From Bacteroidota bacterium (GTDB taxonomy: Bacteria; Bacteroidota; Bacteroidia; Bacteroidales; CAIWKO01), in contig JBAXND010000036.1 of NCBI GenBank assembly GCA_037133915.1, forward strand, positions 1 through 42,197: a stretch of DNA of 42,197 nucleotides, in the 5' to 3' direction. The translations under genes were made by a program, and so were the position numbers. Each line of letters begins with the position of its first letter. The stretch's first letter is position 1. Of this stretch, positions 25,537-34,316 are shown piece by piece. The notes below the pieces were generated by a model that saw nothing but the letters and a program-made list of their open reading frames with translations, made no database searches and was not told the origin of the DNA.

Positions 25537-28500
25537 TTAGAAAAGTTTCATTTGAGAACTATCTACAATTTTCTTTTCATTATAGATTTCTTTAAACTTT
25601 TCTTTCCAATATGCATCAAATATTTTCTTTTTTAGTTTACTTTCTGAGGTTATTTCACGAATAAGTTTTTCTAATTCTTTCGCAAATTTTAATGTTTTTT
25701 TTGCTTCATATTTTCCCTCTACAAGCATTTCTTTTAACTGCTCAATATAAACACTAAATTTAACTTTGTTGCGCTGAGACTTTACGCCATTTAAACTTTG
25801 TGCTTTTCTCAATCGCGCATCAATGAGTTTGTAGGTAGCTTTGTAAAGTTCAAACAAAATATCCTCTCGTACCTTTTTGTTTTTATAACCAATGGCTTCA
25901 AGTATTGCACTATCTAATTTTATTCTTTCAGGGTTTACAGTTTGTATACTTTCTAATGTGCCTAATTCATCTTTGTAATTTTTCGTTTCGCCAAGATTAA
26001 TTTTCAAATCTGCCAAATCAATTTTTGGTATAAGTAATGCTGCTAAATCATAGGTTTCAATTTTACCAGCACCATCACCTAAATTGGTTCGCATAATCAA
26101 TTGTTGCACTAACCAATTGATTGTTGAGTTCATGTAAAACCAAATTGTATTTGAATTTTTAGGCGAATAAATATTGTGAAAATTGTTATTCGTTAGAACT
26201 GCCCCCTTGAAAGTTTTCCCAAAATCATTAATCATGTAACTGAAAGACAAGTCTGGTAATTGCCTTTTACCTGCATCATACCAAATTTTTCTATTAGCGA
26301 GAGTAGAGCCGCGATGAATGCTTTTTCGTTCCCCATATTTGATATACTCATATAAGTAGGGAAAAGCATTCCGCAAATCTTTTTTCTCTTCTTCTGAAGA
26401 CAAAAGTTTGAAGTGCAAAGTTGATGGCTCTACAGAATATGTTTTTACATCTTTCGGACTTGTGATGATTGAAGATAAAAATTGTTCTTCAATTAACCAC
26501 AACTCATTAAAACCATTTTCGACTAATCGAAGGTTTTCCTTACGAACCTGTTTAATCGTTTCAAGTCCATGAATATTATTGACTGCTAACGGAATCAATT
26601 TATCTTTTGCTGTATCAGTTAAATCTTTTACAATAAAGAAATCATTGCACCCTGTTTTAATTCCAAATCGCACCTCTGCTAGTTCTTTTAACGGAACGAA
26701 TTTTTTAGCTCCCCTTTCCATTATGTCAAAATAAACTTGTGGCGCTTTTAAAAACTGACCCCACTTGGTGAATTTTGAAAGTGTTTCCTGATGAATACAG
26801 TTTAAACGAAAATAATCGCTACTCTCACTTTCATTAGTGTGTTTAATAATATTGTAGAGTTTGCTTACTCCTTTGTAGTCTTTTATTGTATCAGCCAATG
26901 TTGAATATAAATAAATAAACTTAACAGTATTTGTGTTTCTTGCTTCCTCATTACGCTGCTTTCGGACAATTACTATTGTTGTGTTAACGGAAGCAGTAGG
27001 GAAAAATCTCTCAACCTCGCTGTCAATTATAGCGACTATTTCATAATTGCGCAGGAGGTAACGTTGCATATCAATTCCGTAATCAGTGTCAAGCCAACTA
27101 TTCTGGCATATAAAAGCAAGATAACCACGGTCTTTTAAAAATACACTTGCGTGATAAAAGAAGTAAGCATAAATGGAAGTGCGTTGTGAAGGTTCAAAAC
27201 CGCATTCAGATTTTATTAGGGTTTGTATTTTTGCTTTACTCACTGTGCCATGCATTGTTCCAATATCTTCCTGTCGGGTGTAAGGTGGATTTCCTATGAT
27301 GGCATCAAATTTTGGTAACGGTCTTTTTTCTTCAACCCCTTCCTGGTTGTGTAATGTAATGCTTGACTTTTCATAAATTGCAAAGAAATCTTTGTTAATT
27401 ATACGAGGATAGCTTGCTCTACGCATATTTCTAATGGCAAGGTTTAGCATACTTAGATATGCTGGGTAACCTGATAAATCATTACCGTAGATTTCATCAA
27501 GTAAAATATCATGTTTTGCGGCTTCATCTTCTTCGGCACATAAATGTTTCTTGCGCTCATACGCTCGCACTAAAAAAGTTCCAGAGCCACATGAGGGGTC
27601 AAAAACTTTGTCGCTACTTTTGTGAATAACAAAAGCATTAATAAAATCAATTACATGGGGTGGCGTAAAATATTGTCCTAATTTATGGCGTTCATCTTCA
27701 CGAATGAGCTCTTCAAAAATTCGCCCGATAATATCAAAAGGAATTTTACTGAAATTATAGTGACCTTCTGTATCAAGAATTTCGTTTACTAAATCAATGA
27801 CTGCATCACTTACAAATGGAATTTTGAAAATAATGTCGGAGCGCTCTCCAATAAGCAATTCAAAATTTCCAGTGACTTCTTGGAATGTTATAAAGTATTT
27901 CCAAATGAGTTCCTCCATATCATCAGGCGTGTTGACTGAATCGGGAACATTCATCGGAGATAAAGCATGATAAGTTTGATTATCTACATACGTTTTGTAA
28001 AAAATAAGTTTTGAAATTAGCATAAGCACACTAATGTGTGTGAGTTTTTCAATTTCTTCAAAACTTGAAGGCTTATTCCATAATTGGCTTTGTGCGTAAA
28101 GCTGAATTTCCTTTTCAAAAGATTTGTTGTGTTTGTATTTGTCCCAAACCTTATTGCTAATTGGGTGCGCATAAACTTCAATAAGTTTGCGGATTTTGAA
28201 AATGAAAAGTTCATCTAGGTCGCTAAACTTGGGTGTTCTTTTTTCAAGTACTTCAATAGCCCGATCAAGATAAAATTCAGCTATGGTGCGAAGTTTGTTT
28301 AGAATTTCTTTGCCAGGCGTATAACTTTGACTGAGGCGGGAAATATCAGTCAAAGTAAAGAAACCTTCATTGACACTTGCTTTTTCAAACAGTTTGTCTT
28401 TGTCAAAAAATGCACAAGCCAAAAAATTACAATTGCCAAAATATTTAATCTCTAATCGTTGTGCTCGTTCTACTTCGCGCATTAGAACGCTACTATCAAA

Positions 28501-28701
28501 AACGCTTTTACCGCCCTTGGCAGTCGGGTCTTTAAGTTCAATAAAAAATATTGGCTTCCCACTTTTGTTTTTTAAAGTAATATCTGCTCTCTCTTCTTCT
28601 ATAACTGCATAAGGCATTATTTTTTCTTCCAGCCCCTTTTCCTTAATAAGTTCTGTAAAAACTGTGTTTAAAGTGCCTTGTAATTGCCGTTCAATTTTCA
28701 T
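25537..28701 (-). CDS. Single-chain restriction-modification enzyme (type IIG-like)
   Basis: The 1,054-residue protein appears to combine nuclease, adenine-N6 methyltransferase and target recognition. An N-terminal PD-(D/E)XK motif is present (Asp40 in ERADITL; Glu55 and Lys57 in FIELKD). The methyltransferase core has HKLGQYFTPPHVIDF, the SAM motif FDPSCGSGTFLVRAYE (about 367-382) and catalytic NPPY at 471-474 (AIIGNPPYTRQED). The C-terminal half (about 650-1000) is a target-recognition region resembling Eco57I/TaqI-type specificity domains. One protein could therefore methylate host DNA and cut unmodified DNA. The 276-bp gap upstream suggests its own promoter. The recognition site cannot be deduced. 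Confidence 0.88.
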   Translation of the reverse strand: MKIERQLQGTLNTVFTELIKEKGLEEKIMPYAVIEEERADITLKNKSGKPIFFIELKDPTAKGGKSVFDSSVLMREVERAQRLEIKYFGNCNFLACAFFDKDKLFEKASVNEGFFTLTDISRLSQSYTPGKEILNKLRTIAEFYLDRAIEVLEKRTPKFSDLDELFIFKIRKLIEVYAHPISNKVWDKYKHNKSFEKEIQLYAQSQLWNKPSSFEEIEKLTHISVLMLISKLIFYKTYVDNQTYHALSPMNVPDSVNTPDDMEELIWKYFITFQEVTGNFELLIGERSDIIFKIPFVSDAVIDLVNEILDTEGHYNFSKIPFDIIGRIFEELIREDERHKLGQYFTPPHVIDFINAFVIHKSSDKVFDPSCGSGTFLVRAYERKKHLCAEEDEAAKHDILLDEIYGNDLSGYPAYLSMLNLAIRNMRRASYPRIINKDFFAIYEKSSITLHNQEGVEEKRPLPKFDAIIGNPPYTRQEDIGTMHGTVSKAKIQTLIKSECGFEPSQRTSIYAYFFYHASVFLKDRGYLAFICQNSWLDTDYGIDMQRYLLRNYEIVAIIDSEVERFFPTASVNTTIVIVRKQRNEEARNTNTVKFIYLYSTLADTIKDYKGVSKLYNIIKHTNESESSDYFRLNCIHQETLSKFTKWGQFLKAPQVYFDIMERGAKKFVPLKELAEVRFGIKTGCNDFFIVKDLTDTAKDKLIPLAVNNIHGLETIKQVRKENLRLVENGFNELWLIEEQFLSSIITSPKDVKTYSVEPSTLHFKLLSSEEEKKDLRNAFPYLYEYIKYGERKSIHRGSTLANRKIWYDAGKRQLPDLSFSYMINDFGKTFKGAVLTNNNFHNIYSPKNSNTIWFYMNSTINWLVQQLIMRTNLGDGAGKIETYDLAALLIPKIDLADLKINLGETKNYKDELGTLESIQTVNPERIKLDSAILEAIGYKNKKVREDILFELYKATYKLIDARLRKAQSLNGVKSQRNKVKFSVYIEQLKEMLVEGKYEAKKTLKFAKELEKLIREITSESKLKKKIFDAYWKEKFKEIYNEKKIVDSSQMKLF

Positions 28702-28977
28702 AATATAACTATTTGGTTTAATATGAATTCGCCTCTGTAAATTGTATCTGGATAACTTATCTCGATTATTCTTTGTAAACGATTATATTCATATTCAGTT
28801 TCTTTATTTGTTCTTTGTGAGTCAGTGTTTTTATATAGTTGCTACTAATGTTCAAGGGCTATTACTATTATTTCCAATTTTTAATTATCTACGAAACATT
28901 ACTTTTTAAGGTTCCTGCTTCCTTTTCTACGAGCCACACCCCGCCTGAACGCAACCGTCCAATTTCAGGGGTAAGTT
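28702..28977. other. Intergenic region upstream of the restriction-modification gene
   Basis: These 276 bp are A/T-rich, with no open frame and no exact TAnnTTTG box. They presumably hold the promoter of the restriction-modification gene and the 3' end of the preceding transcript. Confidence 0.4.
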
Positions 28978-29823
28978 TTATTCGTTTGTTGTTTCTTTAA
29001 CAGCTTCTATTTTCCATATTCCTGCTGCATGTGTCTTTATATTTTCAAGCCCACTTGGTGTAATAGCAACACATTTTGTTTTAATTTTTAATGTCTCTGA
29101 ATATTTGTGTGTTTGAGTTTTTCTTACTTTATAATTCGCTTGAAAAGGTTTCAATCCAAATTTTGTATTGTCAGTCTTATTAAATTCTATTTCCTTCACT
29201 TCCTCAATTTGAAAACCAAACCAATCTTTGTATGTACCTTCTGGTTTCCATACTTTTTCTTGGTCAGGTTGTTCTGTGTTTGTCAGAGCATGCCCCTGTT
29301 GCACAGTAGTTATTTTTCTAACTGGGGCTATGAGCTTATTCTTTTCTTTTTTAATTTCACTTTTTTGACCAACGAAATATGTTTTAAAATCTTCATATTT
29401 ACCGCACATTAAGAAATAACAATCTTTGTTGCTCCATAAATGATAATATGCAAGCCTATTAATATCATTGAAAACACGTTGATGTTCGTCTTTATATTCT
29501 TTACTAGTATCATTTTTGGCAACTTTAAACTCATACACCTCCTTTAATTTCTTGTCATCTTTTTCTGTTGCTGGTTCCTTAACTGTTTCGTCAAAAATTA
29601 CCAAATCAATATATTTCTTTTTAAAAATAGGGTGAAGTTTCTCCAGTATAACTCTATTTATTGCAATTCCCTTTGCAGTTATAGTGTCTGCAATTGGATA
29701 TCTTAGACTTGCTTCATGGATAAGTTGGTCTCGTCCAATTTTAAATTGATAGCCCAACCAATAACAAACAGCATCAACAATTGCGTTTAATCTTTCGGCC
29801 TTCTTAATTTCGTCTTCCATCAT
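28978..29823 (-). CDS. PD-(D/E)XK nuclease-like protein of unknown family
   Basis: I do not recognise this 281-residue protein by family. The N-terminal half has the layout of a PD-(D/E)XK nuclease: a helix with Glu37 (QLIHEASLRYPIAD), Asp73 on a strand (KKYIDLVIFDE), then Glu98-X-Lys100 (VYEFKVAKND), followed by a helix (DINRLAYYHLW). The C-terminal half is rich in charged beta-strand-like sequence and ends AAGIWKIEAVKETTNE. It begins 3 bp after the 93-aa gene, so the two are translationally linked. A neighbouring restriction-modification gene and HEPN operon suggest a defence role, but nuclease activity is inference. Confidence 0.55.
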   Translation of the reverse strand: MMEDEIKKAERLNAIVDAVCYWLGYQFKIGRDQLIHEASLRYPIADTITAKGIAINRVILEKLHPIFKKKYIDLVIFDETVKEPATEKDDKKLKEVYEFKVAKNDTSKEYKDEHQRVFNDINRLAYYHLWSNKDCYFLMCGKYEDFKTYFVGQKSEIKKEKNKLIAPVRKITTVQQGHALTNTEQPDQEKVWKPEGTYKDWFGFQIEEVKEIEFNKTDNTKFGLKPFQANYKVRKTQTHKYSETLKIKTKCVAITPSGLENIKTHAAGIWKIEAVKETTNE

Positions 29824-29826
29824 TTC

Positions 29827-30108
29827 TTATTTTACGGAATTAGTTAGTCGATCTTCGTCTGCATCAAAGCCTCTTTGCGTCAAGTTGTTTATATCGCTAA
29901 GCAAAACACGCATCCATGGATTGTCTAAATGCGCATCTATCAACTCGTGAAAACCATTGTTTTGAACATATACACTTACCGCGAAGTCTAAAACTTTCTT
30001 AGGGTCAGCTCCTCCATTATACATTAAAACGGCTATTTTACCTTTCCCTTTATTATTGGGTAAATCATACTCAGCTTCGCTAATTTTCAGTCCTGAAATT
30101 TTGTTCAT
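29827..30108 (-). CDS. Hypothetical protein (93 aa), partner of the nuclease-like gene
   Basis: This small soluble protein has no motif I recognise (MNKISGLKISEAEYDLPNNK at the start, DNPWMRVLLSDINNL near residue 63). It is the first gene of a two-gene unit: its stop codon lies 3 bp before the ATG of the PD-(D/E)XK-like gene. A small protein placed ahead of a possible nuclease could be an antitoxin-like inhibitor, a DNA-binding partner or an effector-domain regulator. The sequence does not decide between these. Confidence 0.5.
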   Translation of the reverse strand: MNKISGLKISEAEYDLPNNKGKGKIAVLMYNGGADPKKVLDFAVSVYVQNNGFHELIDAHLDNPWMRVLLSDINNLTQRGFDADEDRLTNSVK

Positions 30109-30173
30109 CTCTATGTTATTTAGTGAATGTGTTCTATTGTTAAACTTACCGCTAACGATTATGTGTTTGAGGT

Positions 30174-30197
30174 GGCGGCATGTTTGCCCATGTCGCC
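30174..30197. other. Stem-loop between the DUF262-HEPN unit and the next gene pair
   Basis: GGCGGCATG and CATGTCGCC form a 9-bp stem with one G-T pair and a 6-nt loop, 80 bp downstream of the HEPN stop. The surrounding 168-bp gap is GC-richer than the genes on either side. It may end the DUF262-HEPN transcript, though no T run follows. Confidence 0.35.
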
Positions 30198-30276
30198 CGG
30201 TGAAAGTATGACCTTTATGTGTCCCTTGTCGGTACTACCGCCGCTTACTCATATACAGAGCTAGCTGTAGTTATAA

Positions 30277-31200
30277 TTATGTATACCAGTTAATAATTTT
30301 GTTTGATTCGTCATATATTATTAAGCATTCATTATTTGCTTGTGAAATCGGAACAACTGTTGTTAAAAGATTGTTTTTGTCAGTTTCAGTTTTAACTGCA
30401 TTCAAACGTCCTCTCCTTTTATATTTCCACCGATTAGTTTCTTTTTTAATGAAACTCATTGTAATGGAGTTTTGGTCGATTATTGTTGTATTAGATAAAA
30501 AGGCTGTGTTATCATTTATTAGTTTTGTTTTTGAATGAGATAATAGTGCATCAAAAGTTAATGCAATTGCGATAGCTTCATTAATATATTGAATCAAATC
30601 ACCAATAGGTATTGTTGATGATGTGTCATGTGCGGCTTGATGCCTTCTTGATGCAGCATTAGTGAATGAATTCTCAAGTGGTAAACTTGTAATCCCGATT
30701 ATAGAAGCTAATGCAGTTTGCTTATTCCAACTGTCACTGATATTAAAAGCTTTTAAAATTTTTCTAATTTCATCTTTATTGATATTTGAATTGCTAAAAC
30801 CAAAAGTGTACTTATTTAAATCATAAGATGGATTTAATGATGATGATATTATCCTTGTTTCATTTTGAACAAATGATATTTTATCGATTCTATTTGACTC
30901 AAAATTAGCGATTCTCATAACTGATTTTAATACATCAACAATGCTGTAGAATCTTAAATCTTCAGTCAAGTTTGAAAAAGGAATATGTGATGTAGCTATT
31001 TCATTTAAAATTTCAATAGTTCTATTTTTAATAAAATCCTCAAGTGCTACGAAACCAACAACGGCCAAACCATTTCGTAATAGTCTCGCAATATTGTTAT
31101 GTTCAGTTTGAGTTGGCAATCCATCCCTTATATTCGGTGTGGATAGTGTTTTCTCAATTATAAATAGTCGCTCTAGAAAATTTTGCTTTGCAGTTGGCAT
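30277..31200 (-). CDS. HEPN-domain protein (MAE_28990-like), putative RNase
   Basis: The 307-residue protein resembles HEPN proteins of the MAE_28990/MAE_18760 type. The key feature is R-X4-H: Arg186-HQAA-His191 in ASRRHQAAHDTSS, the catalytic pattern of HEPN ribonucleases. A first helix bundle (about 30-70, NGLAVVGFVALEDFIKNRT) and a helix after the motif (GDLIQYINEAIAIALTF) complete the fold. The ATG at 31200 shares one base with the stop codon of the DUF262 gene (TAATG), so the two are translated together. HEPN plus a DUF262 protein suggests an abortive-infection type defence pair in which HEPN cuts RNA. Activity and trigger are inferred. Confidence 0.72.
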   Translation of the reverse strand: MPTAKQNFLERLFIIEKTLSTPNIRDGLPTQTEHNNIARLLRNGLAVVGFVALEDFIKNRTIEILNEIATSHIPFSNLTEDLRFYSIVDVLKSVMRIANFESNRIDKISFVQNETRIISSSLNPSYDLNKYTFGFSNSNINKDEIRKILKAFNISDSWNKQTALASIIGITSLPLENSFTNAASRRHQAAHDTSSTIPIGDLIQYINEAIAIALTFDALLSHSKTKLINDNTAFLSNTTIIDQNSITMSFIKKETNRWKYKRRGRLNAVKTETDKNNLLTTVVPISQANNECLIIYDESNKIINWYT

Positions 31201-32282
31201 TATGAAAGACTATTTATTAAATCATACATTGTTCTGATTCTAATATTGATATTACTTGCGTTATTTGTCGCTTGAGTAACAGATTTGACAAATTGCTCGT
31301 TACTTTGAAACAAATCAAATAACCTCACTCTTAATTCTGTATGGTTAATTTGTCTAAGTTGGTTTAAATGTCCTTCATTTATTAGTTTACCTACTGCGAT
31401 CATTTGAGCGTCAAATAATGGAGCAATTAGTTGTTCTCTGAAAGTTGTCTGCGAAGTTGGTTTATAGAATGCATTTCCTTGCCATAATTCTTCGCAAATT
31501 TGAATACTGTTATTGAATATTTCCCTTAGACGTTTTATTTCATTTTGATTCGGATTCCTATTTTCTTGCATGTAAATATCTAATACTCTTGATATATTTT
31601 GATTAGGTAAGTTGTCCCAAAAATTTAATAATGCGAAAAATCTTAAAATCATCTCTAAATCTTCCATTTTACGGAATGCATTCGAAGAATCGTCTACAAT
31701 TTTAAGCTTTTGTTTTAGTATTTCGTTCGGACTTAATTCATACAATAAGATATTTAAAGTGCCATCAAATGCAACATTTCTGATTTCTTGTGGTTTTAAA
31801 GCATCACCACCTGTGTTAAGTCTTAAAAAAACTTCGTATTTTAATTGTGGGTCCGATTGCTTAAGAAGTGTAACAATTCTAATATAAGGTCTTATAGATA
31901 AAGCATGTTTAATTTGATTAGGTAGTTCGGAAAAAGTTAAGCCATTTAATTCTGAAAAGACCTCCAAGTTTTTTAATTTATATGAATCAGATAAATAATC
32001 ATGTATTGAAGTCAACCTCTGTTTACCATCAATAACACTATAAATTCCGTACTCGTCTTCAGAAAAATAAATCGGTGGGACAGGTACATTTAGAATAAAT
32101 GATTCTATCAATTTAGATTGTTTGTCTACAGTCCATCTATTTCTCCTTTGGTAATGTGGATTTAGGTCGACAATGTTGTTGATTACCATTCTAGATAATG
32201 TTTCAAGAGAAAAATCTGACTGTTGAATAACCAACGATTCTTGGGCGTTATTAAATTTCTTTATTAATTGGTCTATATTCAT
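31200..32282 (-). CDS. DUF262 (GmrSD N-terminal/ParB-like) protein
   Basis: The 360-residue protein belongs to DUF262, shown by LNPHYQRRNRWTVDKQSKLIES and the hallmark IDGKQRLTSIHDY (Asp85-Gly-Lys-Gln-Arg89). These motifs form a ParB/sulfiredoxin-like nucleotide-binding site used in GmrSD and SspE, where DUF262 couples NTP hydrolysis to DNA-modification sensing. No HNH nuclease domain (DUF1524) follows; the C-terminus (about 200-360) is helical and unlike known partners. A HEPN protein encoded next, with a one-base overlap, may be the effector. A 34-nt sequence shared with the ribbon-helix-helix gene lies 54-87 bp upstream of the start. Confidence 0.82.
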   Translation of the reverse strand: MNIDQLIKKFNNAQESLVIQQSDFSLETLSRMVINNIVDLNPHYQRRNRWTVDKQSKLIESFILNVPVPPIYFSEDEYGIYSVIDGKQRLTSIHDYLSDSYKLKNLEVFSELNGLTFSELPNQIKHALSIRPYIRIVTLLKQSDPQLKYEVFLRLNTGGDALKPQEIRNVAFDGTLNILLYELSPNEILKQKLKIVDDSSNAFRKMEDLEMILRFFALLNFWDNLPNQNISRVLDIYMQENRNPNQNEIKRLREIFNNSIQICEELWQGNAFYKPTSQTTFREQLIAPLFDAQMIAVGKLINEGHLNQLRQINHTELRVRLFDLFQSNEQFVKSVTQATNNASNINIRIRTMYDLINSLS

Positions 32283-32335
32283 TTTGTTTTATTTATGTTT
32301 ATAATTTCAGCGAAATTGTTTATGGGTCTGACAAT

Positions 32336-32369
32336 CATCAATTGATTTGTAAATGTAAATATACTATAG
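32336..32369 (-). promoter_or_regulatory. 34-nt upstream repeat, copy 1 (before DUF262-HEPN)
   Basis: This matches 34317-34350 with one difference in 34 bases. Both copies lie upstream of minus-strand genes. The sequence contains the palindrome TCAATTGA and, on the minus strand, TATATTTA, one base from a TAnnTTTG -7 box. It is a candidate promoter-operator. Confidence 0.6.
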
Positions 32370-32374
32370 GCGTT

Positions 32375-33985
32375 TCATTCTTTTATAAATTTCTTTGTTA
32401 ACACTCCTTTATCTTTTGTCACTTTAATAAAATACATCCCTCTTGCAAAGTCTGAAATATCAATAGTCGTTTGATTTTCTGTTGGGTTTATTGTTTTTAA
32501 TAATTGGCCATGTAGGTTGATGATTTCTATTACGGATTTTTGTGGAAGGTTAATTCCAAGATTGCTAATAACGGGGTTAGGAAATAAATTAAAGTTCAAT
32601 TCAGCATCTATTTCATCTAAAGCAAGTGTTAAGTCAGGAATGAGTTTCACTATCCAATAATCTCCCATATTAGACCCTCCATGATTTCCCGAAACATCTC
32701 CATTATTTGAGTATGTCGGGCCGGCGAGTATATATCCTGCGTCATTTGTTTGTTGAATACAATTTGCATTTTCATTACTTGAGCCACCCAGGCATTTTTG
32801 CCATTTTATATTTCCGACTGAATCAATTTGCACTATCCAACAATCATTAGTAGATCCCACATGACAACCTGACACATCACCACCATTAAGGTTAGTACAT
32901 CCGGCAATAATATATCCATTGTCAAATGTTCGCTGAATTGAATTTGCACAATCATTTCCGTTTCCACCGAGGCATTTTAGCCATTGAACATTGCCTGAAT
33001 AATTAAGTTTTACAATTAAAAAATCATTATTTATGCCAATTACATCATGATTTCCTGAAACATCACCATTATTTGATTTGGTCGCTCCTGCAACAATATA
33101 TCCCCCATCATAAGTTTGCAAAATGGAATTGGCTCTATCATCATTTGACCCTCCTATACATTTTTGCCATTCAATATTTCCCAAAAAATCTACTTTCACT
33201 ACCCACCAATCAGGATAAGGAATTCCACCACCATAATATCCAACGTGCCATCCCGTAATATCACCATTATTGGATGTTGTGTAACCTGCAATTATATATC
33301 CGCCATCTGATGTTAGTTGAACTGACTTCGCCAAATCATCTTGGGTGCCCCCTAAGCATTTTTGCCATTGGATATTCCATTCGGAATTTATTTTTATTAG
33401 CCAGAAATCTTGACTTCCATGATTACCAGAAACATCCCCATCATTAGAAAATGTATATCCCGCTATAATATATCCACCATCAACAGTTGCATGAATACAA
33501 GATGCATAATCAAATTGTGTCCCTCCAAAACATTTTTGCTTTTGGATATTTCCGGCAGAATCAAGTTTCACAACCCAAACATCCCCATCTCCTTGATTTC
33601 CAGAAACATCTCCATCATTTGATACCGTATATCCTGCAATAATATATCCGCCATCATTGGTTTGCTCAATGTAATTTGCCACTTCATCACTTGTACCGCC
33701 CAAACATTTTTCCCATTGAATACTTCCTGAAATATTAACCTTTACAATCCAATAATCACTGCAATGTCCACAAGGATTATGATTCCCTGAAACATCTCCA
33801 TCATTCGACTGAGTAAATCCTGCCACAATATAGCCGCCATCAAGCGTTTGTTGAATAGCAAACGGCCAATCATTATAAATACCACCCAAGCATTTTTGCC
33901 ATTCAATTCCTGGTTGTGCAAAAGTTGTAGAAATTTGAAAGCAAAATAATACTGTTGTTGCAACAAATAAAATTATTTTTTTCAT
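32375..33985 (-). CDS. Secreted repeat protein with T9SS C-terminal sorting domain
   Basis: This is a 536-residue exported protein. A signal peptide (MKKIILFVATTVLFCFQIST, cleavage near FAQ) is followed by seven imperfect repeats of about 60 residues. Each opens with W(Q/E)KC(L/I)GG, continues to DGGYIIAGYT and SNDGDVSGNH, and ends DYWIVK; together they probably form a beta-propeller. The last 80 residues (FNLFPNPVISNLGINLP to GVLTKKFIKE) are a type A T9SS sorting domain, so the protein is moved across the outer membrane and attached or released. The coding strand has a run of nine G just before the start. It lies inside the island, between the ribbon-helix-helix gene and the DUF262 operon. 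Function is unknown; binding or adhesion is plausible. Confidence 0.85.
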   Translation of the reverse strand: MKKIILFVATTVLFCFQISTTFAQPGIEWQKCLGGIYNDWPFAIQQTLDGGYIVAGFTQSNDGDVSGNHNPCGHCSDYWIVKVNISGSIQWEKCLGGTSDEVANYIEQTNDGGYIIAGYTVSNDGDVSGNQGDGDVWVVKLDSAGNIQKQKCFGGTQFDYASCIHATVDGGYIIAGYTFSNDGDVSGNHGSQDFWLIKINSEWNIQWQKCLGGTQDDLAKSVQLTSDGGYIIAGYTTSNNGDITGWHVGYYGGGIPYPDWWVVKVDFLGNIEWQKCIGGSNDDRANSILQTYDGGYIVAGATKSNNGDVSGNHDVIGINNDFLIVKLNYSGNVQWLKCLGGNGNDCANSIQRTFDNGYIIAGCTNLNGGDVSGCHVGSTNDCWIVQIDSVGNIKWQKCLGGSSNENANCIQQTNDAGYILAGPTYSNNGDVSGNHGGSNMGDYWIVKLIPDLTLALDEIDAELNFNLFPNPVISNLGINLPQKSVIEIINLHGQLLKTINPTENQTTIDISDFARGMYFIKVTKDKGVLTKKFIKE

Positions 33986-33989
33986 ACAG

Positions 33990-33998
33990 CCCCCCCCC
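33990..33998 (-). repeat. Homopolymer G9 tract upstream of the T9SS protein gene
   Basis: Nine C on the plus strand are nine G on the coding strand, starting 5 bp before the ATG at 33985. It lies between any promoter and the start codon and could change expression if its length varies, or act as an unusual purine-rich leader. Confidence 0.6.
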
Positions 33999-34087
33999 TT
34001 TAATGTTGATTAATTACTGGGAAAAGTGTAAATCGTCAGCTAAAAGTACCGTGACAAGCAGTGCATATGTAATTTTTAGCATCGGTA

Positions 34088-34309
34088 TCAAGATATTTGC
34101 TTTTGTCCATGTCTCCAATAGGCGAGCGTTTCAGGCGATTTGCTGTTTCTTTTTTCATTTAATATCTTTTGAACGTAATCACTTAGATTGCACCCTTCGT
34201 GTTGTGCCAGCATTTTGATGTCGTCTAGAAGAGCCCCATCAATATTGACAGATAGCAATTGCTGATTACTTCTAATGTGTTTTTGTGGTTCTTTGGAAGG
34301 TCTTGTCAT
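34088..34309 (-). CDS. Ribbon-helix-helix-like small DNA-binding protein
   Basis: The 73-residue protein has the pattern of a CopG/Arc fold. After a basic N-terminus (MTRPSKEPQKHIRSNQQ), a strand (LLSVNIDGAL) leads into two helices (LDDIKMLAQHEG and NLSDYVQKILNEKRN). Such proteins repress their own promoters as dimers, often as antitoxins. The 34-nt repeat lies 7 bp before its ATG, and the only other copy precedes the DUF262-HEPN operon. It is therefore a candidate regulator of both. No toxin gene adjoins it. Confidence 0.62.
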   Translation of the reverse strand: MTRPSKEPQKHIRSNQQLLSVNIDGALLDDIKMLAQHEGCNLSDYVQKILNEKRNSKSPETLAYWRHGQKQIS

Positions 34310-34316
34310 GATGAAG

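Noticed and set aside
30109..30276. Integron attC-like site between gene pairs
   Set aside because: A stem-loop and a CGTTAGC-like string are present, but no paired R and L boxes could be aligned and no integron integrase is visible.
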